In this document: positions 24,415 through 33,726 of the stretch, piece after piece
How the letters are laid out: every line of letters begins with the position of its first letter
How positions within the stretch are numbered: position 1 is the first letter of the stretch
NCBI RefSeq assembly: GCF_001717465.1
Contig: NZ_CP017074.1
Location: 894,872 to 958,871, forward strand
Direction: 5' to 3'
DNA length: 64,000 nucleotides
Source: Luteimonas sp. JM171
GTDB taxonomy: Bacteria; Pseudomonadota; Gammaproteobacteria; Xanthomonadales; Xanthomonadaceae
Made by a program: the position numbers and the translations under genes
The notes under the pieces: generated by a model
What the model was told of the DNA's origin: nothing
Databases searched by the model: none
What the model saw: only the letters and a program-made list of their open reading frames with translations

Positions 24415-25635
24415 TCAGCGCTCCGGACGCGGCGTGTCGGGGGTGCTCGGCGGCAGGATCGGGTACACCACCTCCGGCTGGCGGCCGGTGAGCGTGCGCA
24501 GGAAGTCGGCGATCTTCCCGGCTTCCTCCTCATTGATGTCCCGGCCCAGCTGGGCGGTACCCATGATCGCAACCGCCTCCTCCAGGCTCCAGACCTGGCC
24601 GGAGTGGAAGTACGGCGCGGTCAGCGCCACGTTGCGCAGCGGCGAGGCGCGGAACACGTACTCGTCGGTGGCGGTGGAGGTGACCTCGAAGCGTCCCTTG
24701 TCGCCCACCGGCAGGATCTCCGCGCCCGGGCGCTCCAGCACGCCGAACGGGAAGTAGCTCTGGCCGCCGAAGTTGACGCCGTTGTGGCACGAGGCGCAGC
24801 CGGTTTCGAAGAACAGCTGCAGGCCCTCGATCTCGTTGGCGGTCATCGCGCTGTCGTCGCCCTGGACCCAGCGGTCGAACGGGGCATCAGGCGTAACCAG
24901 GGTGGTCTCGAAGGCCTCCAGGGCCACGGTCACGTCCTCAAACGTGATGCCCTCCGATTCCGGGAACGCTTCGGCGAACAGCTCCACGTACTGCGGGATG
25001 CTCGCGAGCGTCTCCTCCACCAGCTCCGGCGTGCTGTTCATCTCGACGCTGGCCTGCACCGGGCCGGCGGCCTGTTCGGCGAGGTCGGAGGCGCGGCCGT
25101 CCCAGAACTGGGCGGCGTTGAACACGGCGTTGAAGACCGTGGGCGAGTTGCGCGGGCCGCGCTGCCAGCCGTGGCCGATCGACGCGGGCACGTTGTCCGC
25201 GCCGCCGGTGCCGATGCTGTGGCAGGTGTTGCAGGTGATCACGTGGCTGCGCGACAGGCGCGGCTCGAAGAACAGCATCCGGCCCAGCTCCACCCGCTCC
25301 GGGGTCACCGTGCGGCCGCTGACCTCGGTGGGCGCCTCGGGGATCACGCCGAACAGCGAGGCCGCGGTCTGTCGCAGGTTGTCGTGCTCGCCGCCGGCCG
25401 GCGGCTCGACGTCCGGCGCCGTGGCGGCGGCTTCGCGCGCGCTGTCGACCTCGCCGGTGGCAGGATCGACGCCGGGGGTGGCGCTGCCATCGGCCTGCGG
25501 CTGCACGCTGGCTTCCGTGGCCTCGCCCGGGGTGCGTGCGCCATCGCGCCCGCCATCGTCGGGAGCACACGCCACGCCGCCCAGCGCCAATGCCAGCGCG
25601 CTTGCCATCAGTCCGGTCTTCCACTGCATGCCCAT
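24415..25635 (-). CDS. Dihaem cytochrome-c peroxidase, lipoprotein-like
   Basis: The 406-residue product belongs to the CcpA/MauG dihaem peroxidase family, which reduces H2O2 in the periplasm using cytochrome c. Two c-type haem sites are present, CNTCH (residues 135-139) and CASCH (280-284). A signal with a possible lipobox (GVAC, Cys23) is followed by a 70-residue low-complexity linker rich in Ala, Gly, Asp and Glu. Conserved segments include LGRMLFFEPRLSRS, GWQRGPRNSPTVFNAVFN and the closing MGTAQLGRDI...FLRTLTG. I chose ATG 25635, next to the signal; an upstream ATG at 25692 is possible. Monocistronic, divergent from pyrE. Confidence 0.9.
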   Translation of the reverse strand: MGMQWKTGLMASALALALGGVACAPDDGGRDGARTPGEATEASVQPQADGSATPGVDPATGEVDSAREAAATAPDVEPPAGGEHDNLRQTAASLFGVIPEAPTEVSGRTVTPERVELGRMLFFEPRLSRSHVITCNTCHSIGTGGADNVPASIGHGWQRGPRNSPTVFNAVFNAAQFWDGRASDLAEQAAGPVQASVEMNSTPELVEETLASIPQYVELFAEAFPESEGITFEDVTVALEAFETTLVTPDAPFDRWVQGDDSAMTANEIEGLQLFFETGCASCHNGVNFGGQSYFPFGVLERPGAEILPVGDKGRFEVTSTATDEYVFRASPLRNVALTAPYFHSGQVWSLEEAVAIMGTAQLGRDINEEEAGKIADFLRTLTGRQPEVVYPILPPSTPDTPRPER

Positions 25636-25779
25636 CGCTTCACTCGTGCCTGTGCTGTGTCCCATGTTGGGCGCCGGGGCCGCGTGCTGCATTGCGCACG
25701 ATCAATCCCCGGCATCGGGCCCACCCTACCCGGCTTGCGGGTCAAGGCCACGCGTAGACGGCCGGCCGCGCCGGTGCCG

Positions 25780-25785
25780 TAACAT
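25780..25785 (+). promoter_or_regulatory. Putative -10 box of pyrE (TAACAT)
   Basis: TAACAT lies 28 bases before ATG 25813, giving a leader of about 20 bases. No clear -35 element is visible. Confidence 0.4.
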
Positions 25786-25812
25786 GCACGGTCCCCACCC
25801 GTGCCCCATGCA

Positions 25813-26469
25813 ATGACCGACCACCGCTCCCGTTTCCTCCGCCTGGCCATCGAGGCCCGGGCGCTGCGCTTTGGCGAGTTCGTGCTCAAGTCCGGCCGCG
25901 CCAGCCCGTACTTCTTCAATGCCGGCCGGTTTGACTCGGGCGCACTGCTCGAGGGCCTGGCCAACTGCTATGCAGATGCGCTGGAGGACGCGGGCACGAC
26001 GTTCGACATGCTGTTCGGCCCGGCCTACAAGGGCATTCCTCTGGCCACCGCGCTGGCCTGCGCCTTCGCCCGGCGCGGCCGCGACCTGCCGGTGGCCTTC
26101 GACCGCAAGGAGGCCAAGGCCCACGGCGAGGGCGGCAACCTGATCGGCGCGCCGATGCAGGGGCGCCGGGTGCTGGTGGTGGATGACGTGATCACCGCCG
26201 GCACCGCTGTGCGGCATGCGCTGGGGCTGATCAGCCAGGCGGGTGGGACGCCGGCGGGCATCGTGATCGCGCTGGACCGCCAGGAGGTGGCCGACGAGAC
26301 CGCCACGCCGCGGCGCTCGGCGGCGCAGGCCGTGGCCGACGCGCACGGCGTTCCGGTGGTGGCGGTGGCCAGCCTCGACGACCTGCTTGCGTTCACCTCG
26401 GAAAACGTGAAACTGTCGGATGAGCAGGCCCGCCTGCGCGAGTACCGCGAGCGCTTTGGAGCCGGCTGA
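25813..26469 (+). CDS. pyrE: Orotate phosphoribosyltransferase
   Basis: PyrE makes orotidine monophosphate from orotate and PRPP in pyrimidine synthesis. The 218-residue protein shows the family core: LKSGRASPYFFNAG, GPAYKGIPLA, FDRKEAKAHGEGG and the PRPP loop VLVVDDVITAGTA. ATG 25813 matches the usual N-terminus; an in-frame GTG at 25801 is less likely. dut and coaBC lie a few genes on. It appears to share a transcript with the next exported gene (34-bp gap). Confidence 0.97.
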   Translation: MTDHRSRFLRLAIEARALRFGEFVLKSGRASPYFFNAGRFDSGALLEGLANCYADALEDAGTTFDMLFGPAYKGIPLATALACAFARRGRDLPVAFDRKEAKAHGEGGNLIGAPMQGRRVLVVDDVITAGTAVRHALGLISQAGGTPAGIVIALDRQEVADETATPRRSAAQAVADAHGVPVVAVASLDDLLAFTSENVKLSDEQARLREYRERFGAG

Positions 26470-26503
26470 GCCATTCATTCGCCCGGCCGGGGGGACGGGA
26501 GCA

Positions 26504-27145
26504 ATGACCAAGACCATCGCCAGGATCGCTTGCATCGCCCTGCTGCTGGCGCCCGCGCTGGCGTCGGCCCAGCGCGACGGCGAGCGCCGGCTGTACTGCT
26601 GGGAAGAGAACGGCCGCAAGATCTGCGGCGACGCCCTGCCCGCCTCCGCGGTGGACGCCCCGCGCACCGAGATCAACCCCAGCACCGGGCTGGTGCGCGC
26701 GCGGGTGGGCCGGGCCCTCACCGACGAGGAGCGCGCCGCCGCCGAAGCCGAGGCCAGGCGCGCGGCGCAGCAGGCCGAGGCCGAAGCCGCCGCCCGCCGC
26801 CGCGACATCGCCATGGTTGAGTCCTACGCCACCGAGGCCGACCTCGAGCGCGCCTACGACAACCGCATCATCCTCATCGACGAGTCGATCAAGACCTCGC
26901 GGATGGGCGTGGCCAACCTGCGCATGAGCCTGCTGACCCAGCTGCGCCAGGCGGCGGAAGCCGAACTGCACGGGCGCGCGGTGGGCAAGCCGCTGCTGCA
27001 GAACATCACCCGCCAGCATGCCGACCTGATGCGCCAGCAGGAAATCCTGGAGCAGCAGCTGCGCGAGCGCGAGGAGCTGGACGCCAGCCTGCAGCAGGCG
27101 CGCGAACGCTACCGCAGCCTCACCAGCGCGCGCCGCGGCGGCTGA
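26504..27145 (+). CDS. Exported coiled-coil protein with DUF4124-like N-terminus
   Basis: This 213-residue protein has a signal peptide ([17 protein letters not shown]), then LYCWEENGRKICGDALP, which resembles the W-x-D-x-x-G pattern of DUF4124 with two Cys that could form a disulfide. Residues about 75-210 are highly charged and predicted to be coiled coil (AEAEARRAAQQAEAEAAARRR and later REREELDASLQQARERY). GGGGGACGGGAG precedes ATG 26504. It follows pyrE by 34 bp. Function is unknown; it is probably a periplasmic structural or scaffold protein. Confidence 0.8.
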   Translation: MTKTIARIACIALLLAPALASAQRDGERRLYCWEENGRKICGDALPASAVDAPRTEINPSTGLVRARVGRALTDEERAAAEAEARRAAQQAEAEAAARRRDIAMVESYATEADLERAYDNRIILIDESIKTSRMGVANLRMSLLTQLRQAAEAELHGRAVGKPLLQNITRQHADLMRQQEILEQQLREREELDASLQQARERYRSLTSARRGG

Positions 27146-27248
27146 CGCGACCACTGTTCACCCCCTGCCCACCCCGGATGCGCTATGACTGGGGCGGAGC
27201 GGGGCGCAACGGAGGTCCCGCCATCCATCACAGGAGGAGGGGGACCCA

Positions 27249-28847
27249 ATGGACCCGAGCACGTTCTCGCGCCAGCTTGAAACAAGCCTTGGCCAGTACC
27301 TGCCCATGGTGCTGGCCGCCATCGGCATCCTTGTCGTCGGCCTGCTCATCGCCCTGGTGGTGCGCGCGCTGATCCGCAACGGCCTGGGCCGGCTGCGGTT
27401 GAACGAGCGCATCAACAGCCAGGCCGGCGGCCAGGCGGTAAGCAAGCTCGACGTGGTGAGCATCGCGGCGTCGATCGGCTTCTGGTTCATCATCATCATC
27501 ACCCTGATCGGGGTCTTCAGCGTGCTCCGCTTCGACGGCCTGTACGCGCCGTTCTCGGCGCTGGTGGCCGAGGTGATGCTGTACCTGCCGCGGATCGTGC
27601 TGGCCGGGATCCTGGCGCTGGTGGCGTGGCTGCTGGCCACGGTGCTGCGGGCCGGGATGAACCGGATCATGGCCGCCGGGCACTGGGACGAGAAGCTGTC
27701 CGACTCGGCCGGGGTCAAACCGATCTCCTCGGTGCTGGGCAACGTCGTCTACTGGCTGGTGCTGCTGCTGTTCCTGCCGGCCATCGTCGGCGCGCTGCGC
27801 ATCGACGGGCTGATGGCACCGCTGACCACGATGACCAGCCAGTTCGCCGCGGCCCTGCCCAACATCTTCGCGGCGGTGGTGATCGGCGTGGTGGGCTGGC
27901 TGATCGCCAAGGTCCTGCGCGGGCTGGTGACCAACCTGCTGGAAGCCGCCGGCGTCGACCGCTTCAGCAACCGCGAGCACCTGACCGAAGGGGTCAGGCT
28001 GTCGAAGCTGGGCGGCACCCTGGTGTTCATCCTGGTGATCGTGCCGACCCTGATTGCGGCGCTGGACGCGCTGGCGATCCGGGCGATCTCGGACCCGGCC
28101 AGGAACATGCTCGACATGTTCCTGGCGGCGGTGCCGAACATCCTGGCGGCCGCGCTGATCCTGCTGCTGGCCTGGTTCGTGGGCCGCTTCGTGTCCGGCC
28201 TGATCTCCAAGCTGCTGGCCAACCTGGGCTTCGACCGGGTGCCGGAGCGGCTGGGCATGGGCCACGTGTTCGAACGCCCCGGGGCCGCGGCATTGCCGGA
28301 CGCGCCCACGGGCACCGAGCCCGGTGGCGACGCCCTGGCGCCCGGCCCCGGCCCGGCGGTAGTCGCGCCGCGGCCAGGCGGCACCAGCCTGTCGGCGTTC
28401 GCCGGCCAGGTGGCGCTGTTCTTCATCATGCTCTTCGCCACCGTGGAGGCCGCGCACCGGCTCGGCTTCACCGGCGTGCGCGACCTGCTGACGACCTTCA
28501 TCGCCTTCGGCGCCGACGTGCTGCTGGGCGCGGCGATCCTGGTGATCGGCTACTGGCTGGCCGACCTGGCGGCGCGCGCGATCCAGCGCGCCAACCCGGA
28601 GGGGCGCGCCGGCCTGGCCCGGATCGCACGGGTGGCGATCCTGGGCCTGGTGCTGGCCATGGGCCTGCGCGCGATGGGCATCGCCGACGACATCGTCAAC
28701 CTGGCGTTCGGGCTGGTGCTGGGCGCGGTGGCGGTGGCCACCGCCCTGGCCTTCGGCCTGGGCGGGCGCGAAGCCGCGGGCCGGGTCACGGACCGCTGGG
28801 CCCGCGAGTACCTGGAGCGCCGCGACCGGGGCGGCCCGGGGGCGTAG
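27249..28847 (+). CDS. CmpX-like mechanosensitive channel-family membrane protein
   Basis: The 532-residue protein is built of repeated TM_helix units (a hydrophobic stretch then L-x-R-x-G-x-D/N), as in LLEAAGVDRFSN and LLANLGFDRVPERLG. About 11 to 12 membrane helices are visible. A soluble, Pro/Gly-rich insert (residues about 345-380) separates two halves. The C-terminus ends soon after a Gly-rich helix (VAVATALAFGLGGREAAG) that resembles the MscS pore helix, but I do not see the MscS beta domain. It is thus closest to Pseudomonas CmpX. An AGGAGG site eight bases before ATG 27249 fixes the start. Probable role in envelope stress or osmotic response, inferred. Confidence 0.82.
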   Translation: MDPSTFSRQLETSLGQYLPMVLAAIGILVVGLLIALVVRALIRNGLGRLRLNERINSQAGGQAVSKLDVVSIAASIGFWFIIIITLIGVFSVLRFDGLYAPFSALVAEVMLYLPRIVLAGILALVAWLLATVLRAGMNRIMAAGHWDEKLSDSAGVKPISSVLGNVVYWLVLLLFLPAIVGALRIDGLMAPLTTMTSQFAAALPNIFAAVVIGVVGWLIAKVLRGLVTNLLEAAGVDRFSNREHLTEGVRLSKLGGTLVFILVIVPTLIAALDALAIRAISDPARNMLDMFLAAVPNILAAALILLLAWFVGRFVSGLISKLLANLGFDRVPERLGMGHVFERPGAAALPDAPTGTEPGGDALAPGPGPAVVAPRPGGTSLSAFAGQVALFFIMLFATVEAAHRLGFTGVRDLLTTFIAFGADVLLGAAILVIGYWLADLAARAIQRANPEGRAGLARIARVAILGLVLAMGLRAMGIADDIVNLAFGLVLGAVAVATALAFGLGGREAAGRVTDRWAREYLERRDRGGPGA

Positions 28848-28870
28848 CCACGCCAACCCGCGGTGAACGC

Positions 28871-28894
28871 AACGGCCCGCTTCGGCGGGCCGTT
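28871..28894. terminator. UUCG-loop hairpin terminator
   Basis: A perfect 10-bp stem (aacggcccgc / gcgggccgtt) closed by ttcg lies between the convergent channel gene and yjdM. The AA/TT ends give a short U-run on each strand. Confidence 0.8.
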
Positions 28895-28911
28895 GCCATT
28901 GCGGTCGCGGC

Positions 28912-29262
28912 TCAGGCCTTGCGCACGAACTCCGACTTCAGCCCCATGGCGCCGATCCCGTCGACCTTGCAGTCGATGTCATGGTCGCCGTCGACCAGGC
29001 GGATGTTGCGCACCTTTGTGCCGGCCTTCACCACCGTGGAGGATCCCTTGACCTTCAGGTCCTTGATGACGATGACGTCGTCGCCATCCGCCAGCGGGTT
29101 GCCGTTGGCATCGCGCACGACTGCCGCAGCTTCGGCCTCGGCGGCGGCGGCGGCCGCTTCCTGCGGAGACCACTCGTGGCCGCATTCGGGGCAGACCAGC
29201 AGGTTGCGGTCCTCATAGGCGTAGCTGGAGCCGCACTGCGGGCAGTCTGGGAGGGCACTCAT
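28912..29262 (-). CDS. yjdM: YjdM (PhnA) zinc-ribbon protein
   Basis: This 116-residue cytoplasmic protein has an N-terminal zinc ribbon (CPQC...CPECGHEW) and the conserved PhnA C-terminal domain ([17 protein letters not shown]...[20 protein letters not shown]). An Ala/Glu stretch joins the two. Despite its old name the family is not a phosphonoacetate hydrolase; its role is uncertain. ATG 29262 matches the typical MSxLPxCP start. It stands alone on the minus strand, with ligE 50 bp upstream on the same strand. Confidence 0.92.
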   Translation of the reverse strand: MSALPDCPQCGSSYAYEDRNLLVCPECGHEWSPQEAAAAAAEAEAAAVVRDANGNPLADGDDVIVIKDLKVKGSSTVVKAGTKVRNIRLVDGDHDIDCKVDGIGAMGLKSEFVRKA

Positions 29263-29312
29263 CGGATGTTCCGTGCAGATGATCAGGCCCCATTGTCCCA
29301 CCGTGGCGAAAA

Positions 29313-30158
29313 TCAGTCCGGGTCCGGCGGCGGCAGCTCGTGGCGCACCCGCAGGAAGCGCGGAAAGCGCGGCAACCCGCTGCCAGTGAACCCGTTGAAG
29401 CGGTAGGTGACCCAGGTGCCGACCGCCGGCGGCTGTGCGCGCAGCGCATCGGTGAGCCCGCTGCCGATCCGGAAACGCAGGCCGTCGGGCCGTTCCACCA
29501 CCAGCGCGCCGGTCATCCCGGCGTACTTGCCGCGGCCGGGGGTGTGCCCGACCACCCGCGCCTCGGCATCGTCGAAAGGCTTGAGCTTGAGCAGCCGGTC
29601 AGAGCGCCCGGCGCGGTAGCGGGCGTCGCGGTGATGCAGCATCAGCCCCTCGCCGCCCGCCCTCACCACCGCGCGCATGCGCGCTTCCAGATCGGCCCGG
29701 CCGGCCAGGCGATGCTGTTCCACCGGCCGCAGCCACGCCACGTTGGCCTCCGCCAGCATCGAGCGCATGGCGGCCACCCGCTGCGCGAATGGCCCCCGGT
29801 GCGTGGGCAGGTCGAAGACCATGAAGCGCATGTCGCGCCAGCCAGAATGCGCGCCACCTGCTGACCGGACGATGCCGCTGGCCTCCTCGAAGCGCCCGCG
29901 CCCCAGCCAGAGCTCGCCGTCCATGGGCACCGCCGGCCAGCCGGCGGTGAACCACTGCGGCGCCGCGATGCGGTGGCCGCCGCGCGTGTACAGGGCGCGC
30001 CCGTCCCAGTACCCGCGCACCCCGTCGAGCTTCTCGCTGGCGAACCACCCGGCCACCTCGATCCCGTCGTGGTAGCCGGTGGCCAGCATGAGCCGTGGCG
30101 GCGCGGCGAGCGCAGGCGCCAGCAGCAGCGCCGCAAGCAAGGCGATGAAGACACGCAT
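29313..30158 (-). CDS. ligE: Periplasmic ATP-dependent DNA ligase LigE
   Basis: LigE-type enzymes are minimal ATP-dependent ligases exported to the periplasm. The 281-residue precursor has a signal peptide ([19 protein letters not shown]) and the nucleotidyltransferase motifs: motif I EKLDGVRG with the adenylated Lys43, motif III around RFMVFDLP, motif [10 protein letters not shown], motif [10 protein letters not shown], and an OB-fold closing domain with [11 protein letters not shown]. It has no extra DNA-binding domain, typical of the type. Export implies it joins DNA outside the cytoplasm, in competence or biofilm; comM at 47870 is a second competence-linked gene in the window. Confidence 0.9.
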   Translation of the reverse strand: MRVFIALLAALLLAPALAAPPRLMLATGYHDGIEVAGWFASEKLDGVRGYWDGRALYTRGGHRIAAPQWFTAGWPAVPMDGELWLGRGRFEEASGIVRSAGGAHSGWRDMRFMVFDLPTHRGPFAQRVAAMRSMLAEANVAWLRPVEQHRLAGRADLEARMRAVVRAGGEGLMLHHRDARYRAGRSDRLLKLKPFDDAEARVVGHTPGRGKYAGMTGALVVERPDGLRFRIGSGLTDALRAQPPAVGTWVTYRFNGFTGSGLPRFPRFLRVRHELPPPDPD

Positions 30159-30271
30159 GACCCGTCCCTGGGCGATGGATGAGCGGCCCCAGCATCACCC
30201 GGGCGGCCATGCGCCGCCATCGGCAAGTGCAGGGGCGGCGGGTAGGAAAACCCCGCGCCGCCCGCCAGGCA

Positions 30272-32584
30272 TCAGAACGGCAGTTCGAGCTCCGGCTCGA
30301 TCGCGTGGATCTGCTCGCGGAACACGCCCTGGATCCGCTCCAGCGCGGCCTGGTCGTCGGCGTCAAAGCGCAGCACCAGCACCGGGGTGGTATTGGACGC
30401 GCGCACCAGGCCCCAGCCATCGTTCCAGTCCGCGCGCACGCCGTCGATCGTCGACAGGCGGGCTCCGTCCAGTTGCGCCGCCGCCTGGAAGCGCTCGATG
30501 AAGGCGTGCGGATCGCCGCCCGGCGCCGGCACCTTGATCTCCGGGGTGGCCACACCCGTGGGCAGGGCGGAGAGGATCTCGCTGGGCGCCTCGTCGCGCG
30601 CGGCCAGGATCTCCAGCAGCCGCGCCGCGGAGTAGATGCCGTCGTCAAACCCGTACCAGCGCTCGGCGAAGAAGAAGTGCCCGCTCATCTCGCCCGCCAG
30701 CTCGGCCTCCACCTCGCGCATCTTGGCCTTGATCAGCGAATGGCCCGTCTTCCACATCAGCGGGCTGCCGCCGTGGCGCAGGATGTGGCCGGGCAGGCGG
30801 CCGGTGCACTTGACGTCGTAGACGATCACTGCGCCCGGGTTGCGCTCGAGCACGTCGGCGGCAAACAGCATCAGCAGGCGGTCGGGGAAGATGTTCTCCC
30901 CGTCCCTGGTCACCACGCCCAGGCGGTCGCCGTCGCCGTCGAAGGCCAGGCCCAGGTCCGCGTCCAGGCGCTGGACCATGTTGATGAGGTCCTCGAGGTT
31001 CTCCGGCTCGCTGGGATCGGGATGGTGGTTGGGGAATTCGCCGTCGATCTCGCAGTACAGCGGCACCACCTCGGCGCCGATCGCCTCCAGCACCCGCGGG
31101 CCGATCTCGCCGGCCACGCCGTTGCCCGCGTCCACCACCACCTTCAGCGGCCGCTCGGTCTGCACGTCGCTGGCGATGCGCTCCACGTACTCGTCGCTGA
31201 TGTCGCGCTCGCTGTGCCCGCCGGGGGCATCGGCGGCATGCAGCCGGCCCTCGGCGATGCGCGCGTGCAGGTCGGTGATGGCATCGCCCGACAGGGTCTC
31301 GCCCCCCACCACGATCTTGAAGCCGTTGTAGTCGGGCGGGTTGTGGCTGCCGGTGACCGAGACGCAGCAGCCGGTGCGCAGGTGGAAGGCGCCGAAGTAC
31401 ACCACCGGGGTGGGCACCATGCCGATGTCGATCACGTTGCGCCCGGCCTTGCGCAGGCCGGCGGTGAGGCCGGCCACCATGTCCGGCCCGGACAGGCGCC
31501 CGTCGCGGCCGATGACGATGTCGGCCAGGTCCTGCTCGCGCATCAGCGAGCCGATCGCCTGCCCGATCAGTTCGGCAACGCCGGCGTCGAGCGTCTGACC
31601 GACGATGCCGCGGATGTCGTAGGCGCGGAAGATGCCGGGATCGATCTTGACCGCCGGAGCCTTCGGCGCGGCCACTGCGGGCGCCGGCGCGTCCGCCTTG
31701 GATTCGGGCTCGGCTTCCAGCGCCTGGCTCAGGGTGGGGGATTCATCAACCACGGGGTTCTCCATCTGCATGAATTTGGGCAACACCCGCCAGCACAGCC
31801 ATGCCACGAACAGCAGCACCAGGGCCGCGACGAAGGGCGCAAACCCGCGCAGGCCGAAGGGTGCCACCGGCGCCGTGGGCATGGCGGCAACAACCCGCAG
31901 GCCGGTGCCGGGCACGCGCGCCGACATGCGCTCGGCGGCCTCCACGTACTCCGTGTTGCCGCGCTCGAGCAAGGTCACGCCGCCCTGGCGCAGGGCCAGG
32001 TACATCGCGGACGGATCGATCGGGGCCTGTTCGGTGGCCATGGTCGCGCGCGAAATCGGCAGGCGCACGAAAGCGGCGCCCACCAGCACGCCGTCCGCGC
32101 GCGCGGGCGCGGCCAGCGCAAGCCGCGGGCCGTCGCCCTCGCGGATCACCCAGGCCACGGGCGCGTCCTCCACCATGGAGGCTTCCAGCACGGCGGCCCG
32201 GCCGTAGCCACTCTCGCCCAGTCCCGCGTACACGCTTTCCAGGCTGGCCCCGTAGACCGCGACCTCCTCCAGGTTGGGCCACTCCGCGGCCAGCGCGGCG
32301 GAGGCGCTCTCCAGGTCGCCTTCGGCAAGCGCCGAGCGCACCTGCGCCGAGGCCAGCCGCTCGGACAGGCGCTCGAGCTCGCTGCTGACGCTGCGCGCCG
32401 TGCCCTGGACCGCGCCGTCGCGGGCCTGCTCCAGCGCGCTGCGGCGGCTCCCGTCTTGCAGCTGCTGCCAGCCGCTCCAGGCCATCCAGGCCGCCAGCAG
32501 CACCAGCGCGACCGCCAGCAACGGCATCGCCGGGCGCGCCTGCGCCAGCGCTTGCCGTGCCCTGTCTCCCCGCGTCTCTTCCAT
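30272..32584 (-). CDS. algC: Membrane-anchored phosphomannomutase/phosphoglucomutase
   Basis: The C-terminal 460 residues are a full alpha-D-phosphohexomutase that makes mannose-1-P and glucose-1-P for exopolysaccharide and LPS. Catalytic Ser is in VTGSHNPPDYNG, metal site in AFDGDGDRLG, sugar loop in GEMSGHFFF, phosphate loop in RASNTTPVL. Unlike ordinary AlgC/XanA (about 450 residues), this 770-residue form carries about 300 extra N-terminal residues: membrane helix (19-38), a periplasmic domain (about 40-240) with a coiled region, and a second helix (about 245-266). The extension resembles a sensor or docking domain. It is common in Xanthomonadaceae. Cotranscribed with dut (19 bp upstream). 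Confidence 0.93.
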   Translation of the reverse strand: MEETRGDRARQALAQARPAMPLLAVALVLLAAWMAWSGWQQLQDGSRRSALEQARDGAVQGTARSVSSELERLSERLASAQVRSALAEGDLESASAALAAEWPNLEEVAVYGASLESVYAGLGESGYGRAAVLEASMVEDAPVAWVIREGDGPRLALAAPARADGVLVGAAFVRLPISRATMATEQAPIDPSAMYLALRQGGVTLLERGNTEYVEAAERMSARVPGTGLRVVAAMPTAPVAPFGLRGFAPFVAALVLLFVAWLCWRVLPKFMQMENPVVDESPTLSQALEAEPESKADAPAPAVAAPKAPAVKIDPGIFRAYDIRGIVGQTLDAGVAELIGQAIGSLMREQDLADIVIGRDGRLSGPDMVAGLTAGLRKAGRNVIDIGMVPTPVVYFGAFHLRTGCCVSVTGSHNPPDYNGFKIVVGGETLSGDAITDLHARIAEGRLHAADAPGGHSERDISDEYVERIASDVQTERPLKVVVDAGNGVAGEIGPRVLEAIGAEVVPLYCEIDGEFPNHHPDPSEPENLEDLINMVQRLDADLGLAFDGDGDRLGVVTRDGENIFPDRLLMLFAADVLERNPGAVIVYDVKCTGRLPGHILRHGGSPLMWKTGHSLIKAKMREVEAELAGEMSGHFFFAERWYGFDDGIYSAARLLEILAARDEAPSEILSALPTGVATPEIKVPAPGGDPHAFIERFQAAAQLDGARLSTIDGVRADWNDGWGLVRASNTTPVLVLRFDADDQAALERIQGVFREQIHAIEPELELPF

Positions 32585-32603
32585 GCCTGCTCCCCTCCCC
32601 CTG

Positions 32604-33062
32604 TCAGCTGCGCCCGGTATGGCCGAAGCCTCCGGCCCCGCGCCCGCTCTCGACGAAAGTATCCACCACTTCCAGCCGCGCCCGCACGACCGGCAGCAGC
32701 ACCAGCTGCGCGATACGCTCCCCCGGCTCGATGGTGTACGCCTGGCTGCCGCGGTTCCAGGCGCTGATCATCAGCGGCCCCTGGTAATCGGCGTCGATCA
32801 GCCCGGTGCCGTTGCCAAGCACGATCCCGTGCCTGTGCCCCAGGCCCGAACGCGGCAGCACCACCGCGCACAGGCCCGGGTCCTGGATGTGGATGGCCAG
32901 CCCCGAGGGGACCAGCGCTGCATCGCCGGGCGCCATCACCAGCGCTTCGTCCACGGCGGCGCGCAGGTCCAGCCCGGCGCTGCTCTCGGTGGCGTACGCG
33001 GGCAGCGGCCAGTCCGCGTGGTAGCGCGGATCGAGGATCTTGACCTGCAGGGCGTGGTGCAT
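32604..33062 (-). CDS. dut: dUTP diphosphatase
   Basis: Dut hydrolyses dUTP to dUMP, keeping uracil out of DNA and providing dTMP precursor. The 152-residue trimeric enzyme has all five motifs: [39 protein letters not shown] and the flexible C-terminal [13 protein letters not shown] 33062 gives the usual length; codons farther up are inside the coaB intergenic and have no homology. It lies 13 bp after the coaB stop and 19 bp before algC, in the conserved coaBC-dut-algC operon. Confidence 0.97.
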   Translation of the reverse strand: MHHALQVKILDPRYHADWPLPAYATESSAGLDLRAAVDEALVMAPGDAALVPSGLAIHIQDPGLCAVVLPRSGLGHRHGIVLGNGTGLIDADYQGPLMISAWNRGSQAYTIEPGERIAQLVLLPVVRARLEVVDTFVESGRGAGGFGHTGRS

Positions 33063-33075
33063 GCGAAGCGCGCTC

Positions 33076-33726
33076 CTATGCGAGGCGTTGGGCAACCAGG
33101 TCGAGCAGCTCGCCGGCCAGCCGGGCCTTGGGACCGGGGCCGAGCTCGCGCGCGCCGCCGGGCCAGTACACCGACAGCGCGTTGTCATCGCTTTCAAACC
33201 CGCTGCCCGGCACGCCCACGCGGTTGGCGGCGATCATGTCCAGGCGCTTGGCTTCCAGCTTGCCGCGCGCGTGGCGCGCGACGTCCGAGGTCTCGGCCGC
33301 GAACCCGACCACGATCTGCGGCCGCCGCGCGTGGGCGGCGACCTCGGCCAGGATGTCGACGGTGGGCACCAGCTCGATCGTCATTGCACCGGCCCCCTTC
33401 TTGATCTTCTCCGCGGCCGTGGCGACGGGCGTGTAGTCGGCGACGGCGGCGGCGGAGATGTACACGTCGGCGGGCAGTGCGGACAGCACCGCCTGGTGCA
33501 TCTGCGCGGCCGAGCGCACGTCCACCCGGTCAACACCAGCGGGCGTGGCCAGCGACACCGGCCCGGTCACCAGGGTGACGTGGGCACCTCGCGCGGCAGC
33601 CGCGGCGGCAATCGCGAATCCCATCTTGCCGCTGCTGCGGTTGCCGATGAAGCGCACCGGGTCGATGTCTTCATAGGTGGGGCCGGCGGTGACCAGCACC
33701 CGCCGGTTTGCCAGCGCGCCGGTCAC
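33076..33726 (-). CDS. coaB: Phosphopantothenate-cysteine ligase (CoaB half of a split CoaBC)
   Basis: This 216-residue product corresponds to the C-terminal half of bacterial CoaBC, which couples phosphopantothenate and cysteine with CTP in CoA synthesis. Family motifs are [46 protein letters not shown], the KIKK motif (EKIKKG) and FAAET. In most bacteria it is fused to CoaC. Here the frame is separate: GTG 33726 overlaps the coaC TGA by four bases (GTGA), and the join falls exactly in the inter-domain linker. It is either a genuine split with translational coupling or a one-base frameshift of a fused gene. Confidence 0.85.
   Translation of the reverse strand: MTGALANRRVLVTAGPTYEDIDPVRFIGNRSSGKMGFAIAAAAAARGAHVTLVTGPVSLATPAGVDRVDVRSAAQMHQAVLSALPADVYISAAAVADYTPVATAAEKIKKGAGAMTIELVPTVDILAEVAAHARRPQIVVGFAAETSDVARHARGKLEAKRLDMIAANRVGVPGSGFESDDNALSVYWPGGARELGPGPKARLAGELLDLVAQRLA

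Noticed and set aside
30233-30263. GC hairpin after the algC stop as a terminator
   Set aside because: The 8-bp stem has its T-run in the loop and none after it; not convincing.
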